64,000 bases of DNA from Tetrapyrgos nigripes. Taxonomy: Eukaryota; Basidiomycota; Agaricomycetes; Agaricales; Campanellaceae. The notes beneath the pieces are model-generated. The model ran no database searches, was not told where the DNA came from, and saw only the letters and a list, made by a program, of their open reading frames with translations. Below, piece by piece: positions 44,221 through 56,096 of the stretch (positions are counted from its first letter, which is position 1; each line of letters opens with the position of its first letter). Made by a program: the position numbers and the translations under genes. Where the stretch lies: contig JAACJM010000021.1 of assembly GCA_013368315.1 (NCBI GenBank), positions 558,001 through 622,000 of the forward strand. Reading direction: 5' to 3'.

Positions 44221-45570
44221 ATGTCTTCCTCAGCAGCATCCAAAGACCTGGACGCCAGCCCATTCCCCAAATCCAAACTCTTCCAGCCCACCCCCTTCGG
44301 ATCCCTCACCCTACAACACCGCATCGTCCTCGCCCCTCTCACTCGAATGAGATCCACCAACGACACATTCACCCCTCTCCCCATCGTTCCTTCCTATTAC
44401 GCCCAACGCGCATCCGTACCAGGTACATTCCTCATCTCCGAAGGCACTGCAGTCACCGCGAATGGGTTAGCATGGTCAAACACACCGGGAATCTGGAGCG
44501 ACGAACAGATAAAGCAATGGAAAAACGTTACAAATGCGGTACATGAGAGGAAAAGTATTATCTTTTCACAGCTGTTTGCTGCAGGACGGACGGTAGATAT
44601 AGCGTTTTTGAAGAGCGTTGATCCATCGTTTGTTGTATCAGGTCCTTCGGATATTCCTCTAAGTTCCTCTGGGTTCGCTGAGGGACAAGGGCAGGGACAT
44701 GTACACCCTTTAACAATCGCCGAAATCAAAGAATACGTCCGTGCATTCGGGCAAGCCGCTAAAAACGCAGTAGAAGGAGCAGGATTTGATGGTGTAGAGG
44801 TAAATTTGGCGAATGGGTACCTTTTGGATCAGTTTTTGCAGGATACGAGTAATCAAAGGACGGATGAGTATGGTGGGAGTGTGGAGAATAGGACTAGGCT
44901 TCCGTTAGAGGTGGTTGAAGAGGTTGTTCGAGCTCTTGGAGGCGCGGAGGAGAAGGTTGGGATTAGGTTCAGTCCGTGGAGTGTGTTCCAAGGTAGGCCT
45001 TTCGTTTCAGTCAGTTCGAGGAATGTACGCTAATCCCATCTTGAAATTTGCTACAGACATGAGAATGAAAGATCCCAAACCCACATTTGCGTATCTAATT
45101 AGGAAACTAAAGGAATCCTTCCCCAATCTCGCCTACCTCCATGTCATCGAACCACGGATTGCTGGAAGTAGCGACGCTGATGTTGATGTTGTTGAGGAGT
45201 TGGAGACGGAATCCAACGACTTTTTACGAGAAATATGGGCACCGAAACCATTCATCTCTGCAGGAGGATATAATCGCGAATCGGCGATCAAGAGGGTGGA
45301 AGAATATGATGGGGTTGGGTTGATTGCCTTTGGGCGATTGTTCATTTCTAATGTGAGCATTACTACCCCATCATCTTTTTTTCATTCGTTCTAATTTTAC
45401 AAATTCTCTATTTTCAGCCAGATCTACCATTTCGTTTATCACGAAAGATCCCGTTGGCAAAGTACGATCGGGAGACGTTTTATTCTCCAAGTGATAATAG
45501 TGGCACGGGGTACACTGATTATTCGTTTTCAGAGTTGTTCAAGGGTCAAAATATTAAGATGGATAGATAG
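44221..45570 (+). CDS. Old yellow enzyme family ene-reductase (FMN)
   Basis: FMN-dependent NAD(P)H oxidoreductase that reduces alkenes activated by carbonyl groups; probably cytosolic. Exons 44221-44992, 45057-45352 and 45418-45570 give 406 residues, the family size. Motifs: RIVLAPLTRMRS at the start of the barrel, GTFLISEGTAV, SQLFAAGRTVD, then GVEVNLANGYLLDQFLQDTS followed by NQRTDEYGGSVENR, the OYE signature. The C-terminal FMN phosphate side is ISAGGYNRESA and GLIAFGRLFISN. The substrate-binding pair, usually His-Asn in the H-x-A-N-G-Y motif, reads N-L-A-N-G-Y here: Asn replaces the His while the Tyr is kept. TATAAAA lies 58 nt upstream. It is convergent with T2, 101 bp apart. Confidence 0.92.
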
Positions 45571-45671
45571 AGACTTTAAAACGTACTTTACTAGTACTAC
45601 TACTTGCTACTGCTAATTAGCTTTATAAATCTCAAAGCTGAAGATACCGACAGGTAGATAAACGACGTTCA

Positions 45672-47653
45672 TCAGTCAGACACCGGTTGACACGACCAGC
45701 TCTCTGGTTTCGTGCTATCCCCCACCCCATCATACGTGTTCCGTAAAGGAAACCTACAATGTTTCCTCGAAAATTCAACCCCAAGACTATTCGTATCATT
45801 CACAAACTTCGTCCCTTCAATCGTCTCCGGAGCCGTACCCTCTTCAACCCATCGAACAGTAGCCATCAAGATGTTCTTCTCCGGATCTGTATAATCACTT
45901 CCAGGAGACGTATCACCAAGCAGCCCCTGTCCGACATTCCAAGCCCCAGGACCGGTGAAACAGTGGAACATACCACTAATACGGAAATGTCGGTAAAAGT
46001 CGTCCATCTGAGAAGTTGACAGGTCCATAGTACTCGAAACGTGGTCGTAGTAAATCTCCGAACTTTCAGGAGATATTAAGGAATCGACTTGGCCGTGGTA
46101 CGAAAGGAGTTTGCCTCCCCGATTTTTGAACGCAGAGATGTCTCCTTTGAAGGTGGAGATATTGAAGGGATCCTGGGCAATACATTTTTTCCAGTCGGAC
46201 GGTCCAAGGGTTTTGGCGTCGAGGTTGGGGTCGCTGTTGACGACGAATTTGAACCAATCCTATACGATTTTCAATGGGGAAGCCCGAGGTGAGGAACTAG
46301 AGGTTGAAGGAGCTAGAATATTGAACTTACAACGCTGAACGGGGCTACATCTCCTGCCAACACACTACGTAACCCGTCTCCGGTTTCCGAACCGGGGACA
46401 AGACGAGGGAAGATGAACTCGTCTCCAATGAAGAAAGGGCTGAACACTTTCCTCACTGTATCGGCTTGTTCTGGCGTGATACAACTCGTTGCATTCGAAT
46501 CCCCCGAGCAAACAATACCACTGGGATCGTAATTACACAAATGAGGGTCTTCGATGATCCCATCTTCCACTCCGTCGATGACTTTATCGCACTGTTTCAA
46601 AAGGTCTGGATGGACGATATTGACCCAGGCTTCTTTGGGGACGAAAGAAGATGCGTCTGGAGTGCCTGTCAGGCTGAAGATGTAGCTAAAGTCGTCCATG
46701 AGCTTCACTTGGTTGGCTGGGGCACCGGCGACGACGCCGTCAAAGTCTTCGGGGAAGTCTTGGATAGATTTAAGGCCTTGGCGACCACCTGTAGAATGTG
46801 TATCAATGAATCATTATGGATCCGTATAACGAACGACCGCCACCTACCTGTAGAACACCCAAGAAAGTATGATTTCGTGTGTTCATGGCCATAGAAAGTC
46901 TTGGTTATTTCTTTCCCAAGAACCACACCGGTGTGGACGCTGTTTCAAATATCCGTTCAGTCAAATCGTCGTTATGGGGCAGGAAGAGGTTTACTTACGA
47001 GCGATAGGCAAAGTCCTCAAGAACATCCGAATTGTTTAGGAACGGTCGTCCAGAAAAGCCATCATGCCCGTTGTTGGCACCGACAGTCGCGAAACCCAAA
47101 GAAGAGGTGTATGCCATATCAGCGAACTGGATGCCTGTGTGCCACACCGTCGTTACATCGTCAGCGTATGTCAAGGACGCAAATAGCTCTGCACTCTGAA
47201 CTTACATCCTCCAAGCCCTCCATTCCCCGTACTTAAAAACCTCCCCGTCCAATTCCTAGGAAGCCACGTTTCCATATGAATCCCTGACCGTTCAGAAGTC
47301 TGGACGTCTAGCGAAATCCGACAGATATCTGCTCGAACGATCAAAGATGCGGGAAGAAAAAAGGGTTGAGCGATGCATGAAGGATCCCGGTCAGAGTCGG
47401 TGAACGTTATATTGGTTCCTTGCGTAACGAGCTCTGCGAAGCGAACTGTCGCGTTAGGGATGGAGCTGTTGAGTTGTGAAGCGATTGAAGAGCATTTCGA
47501 GTCGAAATCAGCCACAGGGTACCCAGAGCTCGAGGTGAGGTGTCCAGCGACTAGGGTACTGCTGTAGGTCGTGCACGACATCGAGAGACTCGCTGCCAAC
47601 ACTGGCAGTAGTAGTGGCACTGGTATGAATGACGACCGTTTCCTGGAAAACAT
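45672..47653 (-). CDS. Tannase/feruloyl esterase T2, secreted
   Basis: Secreted serine esterase of the tannase/FaeB family acting on phenolic esters (gallate or hydroxycinnamate; which one cannot be told). Five exons, about 570 residues, first exon 47653-47206. Signal peptide MFSRKRSSFIPVPLLLPVLA. CS-D-HC motif: Cys-Ser in GCSTGGRQG (about residue 224, codon split by intron 3), Asp in HGQVDSLISP, His-Cys in GMFHCFTGPG. The two Cys form the disulfide that ties the triad in this family. Lid-domain Ca-type loop DKVIDGVEDGIIEDP. Compared with T1, T3 and T4 one residue is missing after GAPANQ (NQVKLMDD in place of NQWNKLMDD), in frame. No stop or shift, so it should be functional. It faces the OYE gene tail to tail. 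Confidence 0.9.
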
Positions 47654-48891
47654 GGAAGGTTCAGGTTCAACTTCTGTGAGCACTGAGTTGGAGTACAGGG
47701 ACTTTTTAAGCTGCAGATTTTGATTCTAATCTGCCATAGTGCTTGTGTCTCTCTTTGTATTGCACCACTTCCCGGTCGTGACTCGTACATGATGGGAATC
47801 ATTTTTGACATTCTTTCCCCTGCTCACATTGACTTAACGCCCTGAGGTCTGAAACCTGAGGCTAGTGAAAAGATTCGTGAGCAGGATGAGAAAGCAAACC
47901 CGGAGCCGTCAAAAGTAGCTGATTCTACGTGCTTCGCGACGAATGAGACCGCTGATTCTGGTGAGTAAAAGGTTCGCTAAGAATCCGAATCACCACGACC
48001 TTCGTACAGAGTAGAATTACCGGCTCCGACGGTTGGCAAGCGGCATGGAGATTTTTAATTTGCGCTTGACTCGGATCCGAGGCAGGCCAAGGAAAAGATA
48101 CGGTCACAGGGGGACCTTCATGACCGTCTGATTCTACTCTGAATGGATTTGCGGTGATTCATGAGCGAACACAACGCCCGAAGAATCAGCGACGTCTCTG
48201 ACGGACCTTGTTAACAATGTATGAGTCGTTTGAAACCCTGGACTCACATATGGAGGCGTAGCTGAGACGAAAGGACCTGTGCAAACTCAATTGTAACGGT
48301 ACCGGTCTGGTAGTATATCGATCTCAAGCCTGAAGCGATAAATGGACTATGATCCAGGTCAACCAAATGATCAGCATGGACTGGTGGCTAAACGGACAGA
48401 AGAACCTGTAGTGGTATGTGCTCACTGCCGTCTTGATGCTGACCCCGTACATCTGTAGATTGTCTAGTTTTCTTGACTTTGGCGATGTCTCATATATGAG
48501 ACATTCTCAACTACACTTTCTTCGCACCTTCAGCGTACCTTACGTCCTGGGAGGCTCTCTTCTACACCCTCTCCGACACCCTCCCACCACCACTACTACC
48601 CCCCCGACGTGTCCACTAATGTCGGGTCTCTCGACGTCGACGCGTGCCCCTGTCTCACTCTTACAGCACGCGACTGCGGACCGGGTCACCGGTCTTTTCC
48701 GTTTTCGGTTAGTTCCGCGAGTCTAGGCCGTCAAAAACAGTCCTGGTGGGCTTTCGGAAATGACTCGTCTCACTATTGCAAGTAGTACCATTGTCTTTGG
48801 TGCCGCTCTGCTGCTCTCTCTTTCCTCCGTGTCTTGTCTATGGCCCGGAGAAATACAACTTTCTGCTGCTAGACTTTCTGCTATCGGGTGG
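47654..48891. other. Upstream flank of T2, partly duplicated
   Basis: No gene recognised. Pieces recur near other units: GGATGAGAAAGCAAA at about 47887 and 59104, and GTGCAAACTCAATTGTAACG at about 48278 and 55949, supporting a shared duplication unit. Confidence 0.5.
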
Positions 48892-48899
48892 AATACGAA

Positions 48900-50295
48900 C
48901 AAGGGGGTCTGAAAAAAGAAATTAATGACCGGGGTCGGAAAAAAAATTTCGGCCTCAGGCCACCAACCTACCTACCTAGTATTATGTAATATATACCTAA
49001 TATAGTAATATGCTGTGCAGTTCTCGAGCTTTGCCTCCATTTTTACTTCAGTCTAGGGCTGACCACCGTACCGTGCACGGCCACGGTCGTAAGAAATACG
49101 GTTCAAGACGGCCACGGAAACGCCGTAGCCGTACCGTATAAACTCCTTCTCAACTTGAGACGGTACGGCTACCGTATTTAACGACCGTGTTACGGCTATA
49201 CGGTCTTATTTTTTCGGTAAATCTCGTATTTCAAGGAATAGATAGAATTAGTGATGCCTAAGATAGTATCTGAAGAGGCACATAAATAAAAGGAGGCTAA
49301 AACATCGAACTAATTGTCCCCCATTACATCCAGGACCGCTTTACGGCGAAGTCTGATATGATTCTTCAAGATCATCAGCGCCTGGATGGTCGTCTCAGAT
49401 CTAGATGATGAGCTCAAAAAGTCAAGGAAAATACTTAGAAATATGGCTGTGGATAATAGCACGGCTGAGCTCCAACACAGTAAATTGTTTCAAACGGAAC
49501 TGGATACTTCCTATATACTTGTACAGCAACAAGTAAGGGACAAGACGTACTAACTAATTGGCAGAAAATTTTGAGGGTACTGAAAAGAACTGAGTGAGTG
49601 GCAGATAGAGGGTTTTGTAGATCATTAGTGAAGCTAATAGTTTGCAGCAATAGATTTTTGGGTGACCTGAGTGGATATCTAAGGAACGGGGACTGGGCAA
49701 AAGGCGTCCGAAAAATGCTGCTGGTGGTAGCTGGCAGTCGTGTCATGGCCACGTGGTGACCCGTCATCACGGCTGTATTGCCGTATGGCAAATCCCGTCT
49801 ATGGTTGTAAACCGTGCCGTGACCGTACCGTAAAAACTCATCCTGGATCTCATACGGTACGGCGTCGTAACCGTACATACCGTCCGTGTCCCCCGTATAT
49901 ACGGCGACAGTGGGCAGCCCTACTTCAGTCCACAGCAGAGTACATACTGTTTCTTCGTGTTCTGAGGTACTCATCATTGCAGAGAGATTATGGCAATGTA
50001 CCACATTGGTTTTTTGCACCTGCCTAAGAGTATATTCGACCAATATCTGGTCATTGCCAGTGGATATAAGTACACTACATTTACCATGTAACTACCACAG
50101 CACAGCCTGCAAGCTTGGCTAGAGTAATATGTAAGTAGGTACAACACACATTTTTTGTATCAAGACTCTTGTGAAAGCTATCTGAGAGTGTCCAAAGAGT
50201 GGGTCCAAGGGCTGGTCAGAAAAAAATTTTCAGCCTTCAGCCATGGACCTACCTACCTACCCCCGGTGCAGGATTTCCCGGTCTGGGCACCCTTG
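48900..50295. mobile_element. hAT-type MITE, CAAGGGGGTC family, copy 3 (nested host)
   Basis: The ends are CAAGGGGGTCTG and the inverse of CAAGGGTGCCCAGACCGGG. The flanking 8-mers are AATACGAA (48892-48899) and AATATGAA (50296-50303), one CpG difference. The inner signature (GGGGTCGG, A-run, AATTTCGGCC, ACCTACCTACC) matches copies 1 and 2. It hosts the 869-bp element at 49054. Confidence 0.8.
49054..49922. mobile_element. hAT-type MITE, TAGGGCTG / GGTACGG-rich family, copy 2
   Basis: It is flanked by the perfect 8-bp duplication CTTCAGTC (49046-49053, 49923-49930). The ends are TAGGGCTGACCACCGT and the inverse of TAGGGCTGCCCACTGT. Both sides carry dense CCGTAC/GTACGG and ACGGC words. Inserted inside the older CAAGGGGGTC element. 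A 202-codon minus frame over it has no known domain. Confidence 0.9.
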
Positions 50296-50510
50296 AATAT
50301 GAAGGGTTTTTGTTGATTCAATGGTGGTTTTTCTTTTTCTTTTCTTTGTTCTTATGTACATGCTTCTCACCTAGCAGTGGCAACTTTTCCCACTGGGTTT
50401 TTAATGTCTCCCTGCTAGCCTTTGTATTGTAACATTTTTTTAGTTACTTTTGGGCCACCCTCTGGACACCAATTGCTCTTCATATGTACTCTCACCTGTA
50501 TCTTATACTT

Positions 50511-50656
50511 ATAGCGCTTCAGCTGGGTAGACGGTCTACCAACGACACATTGTCGTAGCGCTTGCCCCGCTGAACCAGTCCATGGTTCCACGGAGAGTAC
50601 CCCCACATTGGGGAACCCTTTTCTGGTATGGTGTATCCAATCTATCTATCTATCTT
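50511..50656 (+). repeat. Possible tRNA-derived SINE-like unit
   Basis: TAGCGCTTCAGCTGGGTAGA resembles a pol III A box, GGTTCCACGG about 65 nt later weakly resembles a B box, and the unit ends in a short (TCTA)n tail at 50641. Only one copy is visible here, so this is tentative. Confidence 0.25.
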
Positions 50657-50775
50657 ATATGTCGAGTCATTTTCTGAGTTTTGAGTTCGGACCCGGCTAG
50701 GTAGTCTTCATGTTCATGGATTCTCCATCAGATAGATGGACAGGGACATGTGCACCCTTGAACCATGCAAGAGAA
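50655..50775 (+). pseudogene. OYE relic fragment R1
   Basis: Shares TCTGAGTTTTGAGTTCGGAC and a following GGATTCTCC.TCAGATAGA segment with the flank of relic R3 (56.1 kb), then GGACAGGGACATGTGCACCC, which corresponds to OYE coding sequence GQGHVHP. Nothing of OYE remains after about 50765. Confidence 0.6.
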
Positions 50776-53539
50776 ACCATAGATATGCTGCAGCATATCC
50801 TCTGATTAGAAGCTTTACGCTGCTGCAGCAATGACTCTGATTACAGGGCCAAACTACTGCAGCCCAGCCTCTTAATCAGTGTCATGGTTTTCCCAAGGGT
50901 ATGGCCTGACTCCCACCTACATATCATGATCGATGGGCACACCAGTGAAGACAGTTGACACTGTCATTGACAATGACAAACACCCTCTCATCGCTGTTGG
51001 ACTAATTAGACCCCCAGCCTCATCTGGCCTTTAAGTAAGGTTTTCAGGCCAACAAAGACCATACACAAATGCGGCGGCTCCTTCTGCCCATCTTAGGTTG
51101 AAGCACCATGGGTCTGTCCTTTTCTGAGCTTGCCGTTAAATCTATAAAAAAAATCTGTAAATAACTACAATACAATGATACAATACAACAGTCTGTACCA
51201 ATACTAATCATGTCACCCGCTGTGTATGTTGTCGGAGAACGAGAGTGAAATCATGTGCCAGGGGTGAGTCTGGCTGCAGAGCTGGGTGGGGAATACTCTT
51301 GGCCCTTGAGTGCGGAGTCTGAGTCTGGCAGGAAGAATGAGAGAAGGAAAAGGAGGAGAGCAGGAGAACAGAAGAAGGAGCAGTGTTGACAGGAAACTGA
51401 CAGGGAACTGATGACAATGTGTCACGTGCATGTTGAGCATGTCTTGATGTGTCTCAACGTGTTTGCGCAAAAATGCTACACTTTCCTGGACCGTCTCATA
51501 CTCAGCTACACAATTCGATAGGGTGAATACACTAGGAGTAGTATAGACTACCTCCAGAGATATACATGTTCACTATGACTGAGAATTTTTGGATATGATT
51601 GCAAAATTCCAAAAAGATTCAGCCAGGTCCTGCACAGTTGAACCATACCATCCATTGATTAAAATGAAATGAGTATTCCTACTATATAGATTGTAGCACT
51701 AGGTACCCACCAGAGTGATTCTGATTTAGTGTATGATCAAAATTCAGTGCAAAAAGTTCAGTGTGATTTGGTTACCAGTGTAGTATAACTTGCCAATACC
51801 TTTCTATCTAAGTACTACACTTATACCTGTCGCTTATTTACTATTGAGGTATAGCATCACTCTCAGAAGCAACTTCGGAGGTATAAATGTCCAAAGAGGA
51901 TAAAAGTCTGAACTCCTCACAATAGACTCCCACGCATTTCCTGGGCGCTTAGCATGCCAGCTCGGTCTTTGCTTTGACTCATGTTGGGTAGACAGAGCTC
52001 TTTTAACCTCGGAAAAGTTCGGGATATGCTTCAACTACGTAATAGCCCTCCCTGAATATTTTTGGTCCTTATCCTTTGAGTGATACACGATATAATTGGG
52101 AGTTAATACAAAACTGTCATAAAATGGTCAATCTGGAACATTCATCTTGAATTAGAGATATCATATAGTGTTTCATAAATCGTCGAAAAATAGCAAAATG
52201 TCATGGATAGCATAAAAATTGTTAATATAAAGTACCCAGCCATATTACGGCCATCTGAAATTGGCAGAGCCTTACAAGCACTTGGCATGCAAAAACTTCA
52301 AAAAGGCACATCATCCAAAAGCTCAAACCTATACCTAACTTGCTAGAACCCACGGATATATTGACATTTGACACAAAGACTTTCAGCTGAGTCCGAATGC
52401 ATATTCAGCTCTTAAATTTGAGCTCTGGGTGTGATCTTAGCAGTTGAGGTCAGATAGTATAGAGAAAAAAGCTTGCGCTCCACATAAAGGTTGAATTAAC
52501 ATCAAACACTATGTATGCAGCCACTTAGCACTGTTTATTTTTGACCAGAAAGCAATTGTATGCATACACAATACACTTACCATTAAGCAGTATGGATCAT
52601 ACACGCCCAAGAATTTATAACAATGATTCTTTCAGCCACAATTGCTGCTGATCAACTGCAGATTGACATTTGGTACCCAAACATCCTTGGGAATGCCAGA
52701 TAGCACTGCTGATTCCTTTAGAAGTGTTTTAGACAACTCAATCAACCACTTGCACTCTTATAAAATATCGGGGAACAGTGGCAAGTGATACCCGCATAAT
52801 CTGTCTTGAAATAACCATACATGAACATTGTCGTCTATTAACATAACATGACACAACGTGTTATGCACCACGAACTTATATGCATCCATCTGGCTGAATG
52901 CGCGCAACAAATGGCATGTAACGACCCGAGCCTAAAGCGACCATGCCGACCCCGATTTGATGCAGAAACCAGTGCGAACAGATATCCTGGCAGATTCCTA
53001 ATTAATCATTCAAGTCCAAACTATGACAGCACCTACCAAGGTATGTGCGTTGTTATATGTTTTTGGTTTTTGGTGGGTTTTTTTCCCCTAATTTTCGTGT
53101 TTTCTTCTGAACCAGAATGCAGCTCTTGAGGTCAACCTTTGATTTCAGGTTGGGTTTAATGGGAAATGTATGAGTCGTAGTCAAAGGTGAAGGAATACAT
53201 ATGGCTACCTGGTGGTGGCGGGCGCAATAAGCGGGTGCGGGAAATGGAACTGAGCTTCCGGAGAACCCGCTGACCGATGAAATACTGACGAGTACGCGAC
53301 GCGAGCGATTATTACAGCGGTGAGAACGGTGGACAGGGAGCTGATGATCTAGATCTGAGGCTGCCAAATAAGGAATAATTATGCTGAAAACCTGCTGGAA
53401 GGCTACGGTGTCCAGCACTGATTCCTGCTGGATTCCTGCTGGATTGCGCGCCCCTACCAGGACCTCCCTGAGCTTAGAGCATACTGTGCAGCACACCATG
53501 GACTCTCATTATAGGCCTTTGTGTTCAGCATATTTACAA
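50776..53539. other. 2.8-kb AT-rich non-coding stretch
   Basis: No gene, transposase or clear inverted repeat recognised. It separates the first OYE-tannase unit and its transposon cluster from the second unit. Confidence 0.4.
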
Positions 53540-53880
53540 GGGTAGCTCAACCATGACCGAAATTAAAAAATGCGTCCAAGCATTCGGGCAAGCAGCTAAA
53601 ATACAGTAGAAGGGGGGTCATTTGACGTATGGTGTCGAGGTTTATTTGACGAATGAGTACAGCGCTTTGAATCAGGTTTTTGCAGGATACGAGTAATCAT
53701 AAGATCTTTAATTTCCTGTGTTTCCCCCGATTTTCAGCCAGACTTCCGTTTTCGTTTATCATGAAACATCTCGTTGGCAAAATAAGATCGTCCGAGGTTT
53801 TATTCTTGAAGTGATATAGTGGCAAAGGGTGTACTGATTATTCATTTTCTGACAAGCTCAGAGAGCCAAAATGATAATTA
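53540..53880 (+). pseudogene. OYE relic R2 facing T3
   Basis: Begins with the EIKKCVQAFGQAAK segment (OYE EIKEYVRAFGQAAK), continues to the degenerate motif region GVEVYLTNEY (His position now Tyr), then TTTTTGCAGGATACGAGTAA and jumps directly to the acceptor and last exon (SANPDFRFRLS-like, ...GYTDYSF). The missing part equals about half the gene. Stops are present. It lies tail to tail with T3, as OYE does with T2. Confidence 0.85.
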
Positions 53881-53959
53881 ATAGAATGGGATTTTAGAAT
53901 GTCCTGTGCTACTTATATACGTATGCGCAAGAAGATGCGAGCATGTAAACAAAAGACAT

Positions 53960-55896
53960 TCATGGGTCAGACACCGGTTGACACGACCAGCTCTCTGGCT
54001 TCGTGCTATCCCCAATCCCATCATAAGTATTCCTCAATGGGAACCTACAATGCTTCCTAGAAAGTTCAATCCCAAGGCTATTTGTATCATTCACAAACTT
54101 CGTCCCTTCAATCGTCTCCGGAGCCATACCCTCTTCAACCCATCTAACAGTAGCCATCAACACATTCTTCTCCGGATCTGTATAATCACTCCCAGGAGAA
54201 GTATCACCAAACAGCCCCTGTCCGACATTCCAAGCCCCAGGACCGGCGAAACAGTGGAGCATACCACTAATACGGAAAAGTCTGTAAAAGTCGTCCATCT
54301 GAGAATTTGACAGATCCATATTACTCGAAACATGGTCGTAGTACATCTCCGAACTTTCAGGTGATATTAAGGAATCACCTTGGCCGTGGTACGAAAGGAG
54401 TTTGCCTCCCCGATTTTTAAATGCAGAGATGTCTCCTTTAAAGGTGGAGATGTTGAAGGGATCTTGGGCAATACATTTTTTCCAATCGGATGGTCCAAGG
54501 GTTTTGGCGTCGAGGTTGGGGTCGCTGTTGACGACGAATTTGAACCATTCCTATATGTTTTTTCAATGGGGAAGCTTAAGGTTGAAGCAGTTGGAATGTT
54601 GAACTTACAGCGCTAGCTACATCCCCTGTCAACACAACATGTAATGCGTCTGAAACCGAACCAGGAACAAGACGAGGATAGATGAACTCGTCTCCAATGA
54701 AGAAAGGGCTGAACACTTTCCTCACTGTATCGGCTTGTTCTGGCGTGATACAACTCGTTGAATTCGAATCCACTAAACAAACGATATCCGGACTCGGGAC
54801 GTAATTACACAAATTAGGATCCTCGATGACCCCATCTTCCACTCCGTCAATTGTATCGCATTGTTTCAAAATATCTGGTATGACGATGTTGACCCAGGCT
54901 TCCGCGGGCACGAAGGAGGGTGCGTCGGGAGTTCCTGTAAGGCTGAAGATGTGGCTAGAGGCGTCCATCATCTTGTTCCATTGGTTGCCTGGGGCACCAG
55001 CGACGACGCCGTCAAAATCTTCGGGGAAGTGTTGGATAGATTTAAGGCCTTGGCGACCGCCTGCAGAGTGTTTCCATAAATCATATCATGGGTCGGAGGA
55101 GAAATCAGCCACCTACCTGTAGAACATCCAAGATAGTATGATTTCGTGTGTTCATTGCCGTAGAAAGTCTTCGTTATGTCTTTCCCAACAACCACACCGG
55201 TGTGGACGCTGTTTCAAATATTCGTTCAGTTAAATCGTCGTTCTGGAGCCGGAATTTACTTACGAGCGATAGACAAAGTCCTCAAGAACGTCCGAATTGT
55301 TTAAGAACGATCGTCCAGAATAGCCATCATCATGCCCGTTGTTGGTACCGACAGTCGCGAAACCCAAAGAAGAGGTGTATGCCATATCAACGTACTGGAT
55401 ACCTGTGCGCCACACCATAGTTAGTATATTTCAAGGACGCAAGGAGCACTCTGAACCCACATCCTCCAATCCATCCATTCCCCGTACTCAAAAACCTCCC
55501 CGTCCAATTCCTAGGAAGCCAAGCTTCCATTCGAATCCCTGACCGTCCGGAAGTCTGAACGTCTAGCGAAATCCGACAGACATCTGCTCGAATGATTAGA
55601 GATCCAGGGAAAGCGGGTTCAGCCACGCATGAAGGATGCTGGTCGGAGTCGGTGAGCGTAAGATTGGTTCCTTGGGTAACGAACTCTGCGAAACGGATTG
55701 TCGCATTAGGGATGGAGCTGTCGAGCTGTGAAGCGATTGAAGAGCATTTCGAGTCGAAATCAGCCTCCACAGAGCTCGAGGTAACACGGTGTCCGGCGAC
55801 TAGGCTACTACTGTAGGTCGTGCACGACGTCGAGAGCCTCGCTGCCAACAGTAGTAGTGGCACTGGTATGAACGACGACCGTTTCCGGGAAAACAT
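53960..55896 (-). CDS. Tannase/feruloyl esterase T3, secreted
   Basis: Same family and five-exon structure as T2. It starts at 55896 (MFSRKRSSFIPVPLLLLAAR, signal peptide). Triad motif: GCSTGGRQG across intron 3, HGQGDSLISP, GMLHCFAGPG. Differences from its paralogues are in frame: SSSVEADFDSKC is shorter after HRVT, an extra Asp occurs in GHDDGYSG, two residues are added in NYVPSPDIVC, and CVAEPAFPGSL is shorter than CVAEPFFLPASL. Donor of intron 1 is GTGGGT (GTAGGT in T1, GTAAGT in T2). No stop or shift was found, so it is probably functional though more diverged than T2 or T4. It faces the OYE relic R2. Confidence 0.88.
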
Positions 55897-56096
55897 GGAA
55901 AGGTTCAACTTCTATGAGCACTGAGTTGGAGTGCAGGGATTTTGTTTGTGCAAACTCAATTGTAACGGTACTACCGGATATACCCACGTCAAATTACGGA
56001 TGTATGTAAAGTAATAGGAACGGTGTAATCTCACTCACTCACCCGGTACTCTCTCTCTCTCTCCCGGTCATTATACGTCGAATCATTCTCTGAGTT

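Noticed and set aside
49435..50043. 202-codon minus-strand frame
   Set aside because: Covers the end of one hAT MITE and its flank, with no known domain; GTACGG repeats keep the frame open by chance.
53053..53499. 148-codon minus-strand frame between T2 and T3 units
   Set aside because: No recognised domain, signal or splice pattern; its upstream region is not promoter-like and it has no copy near the other units.
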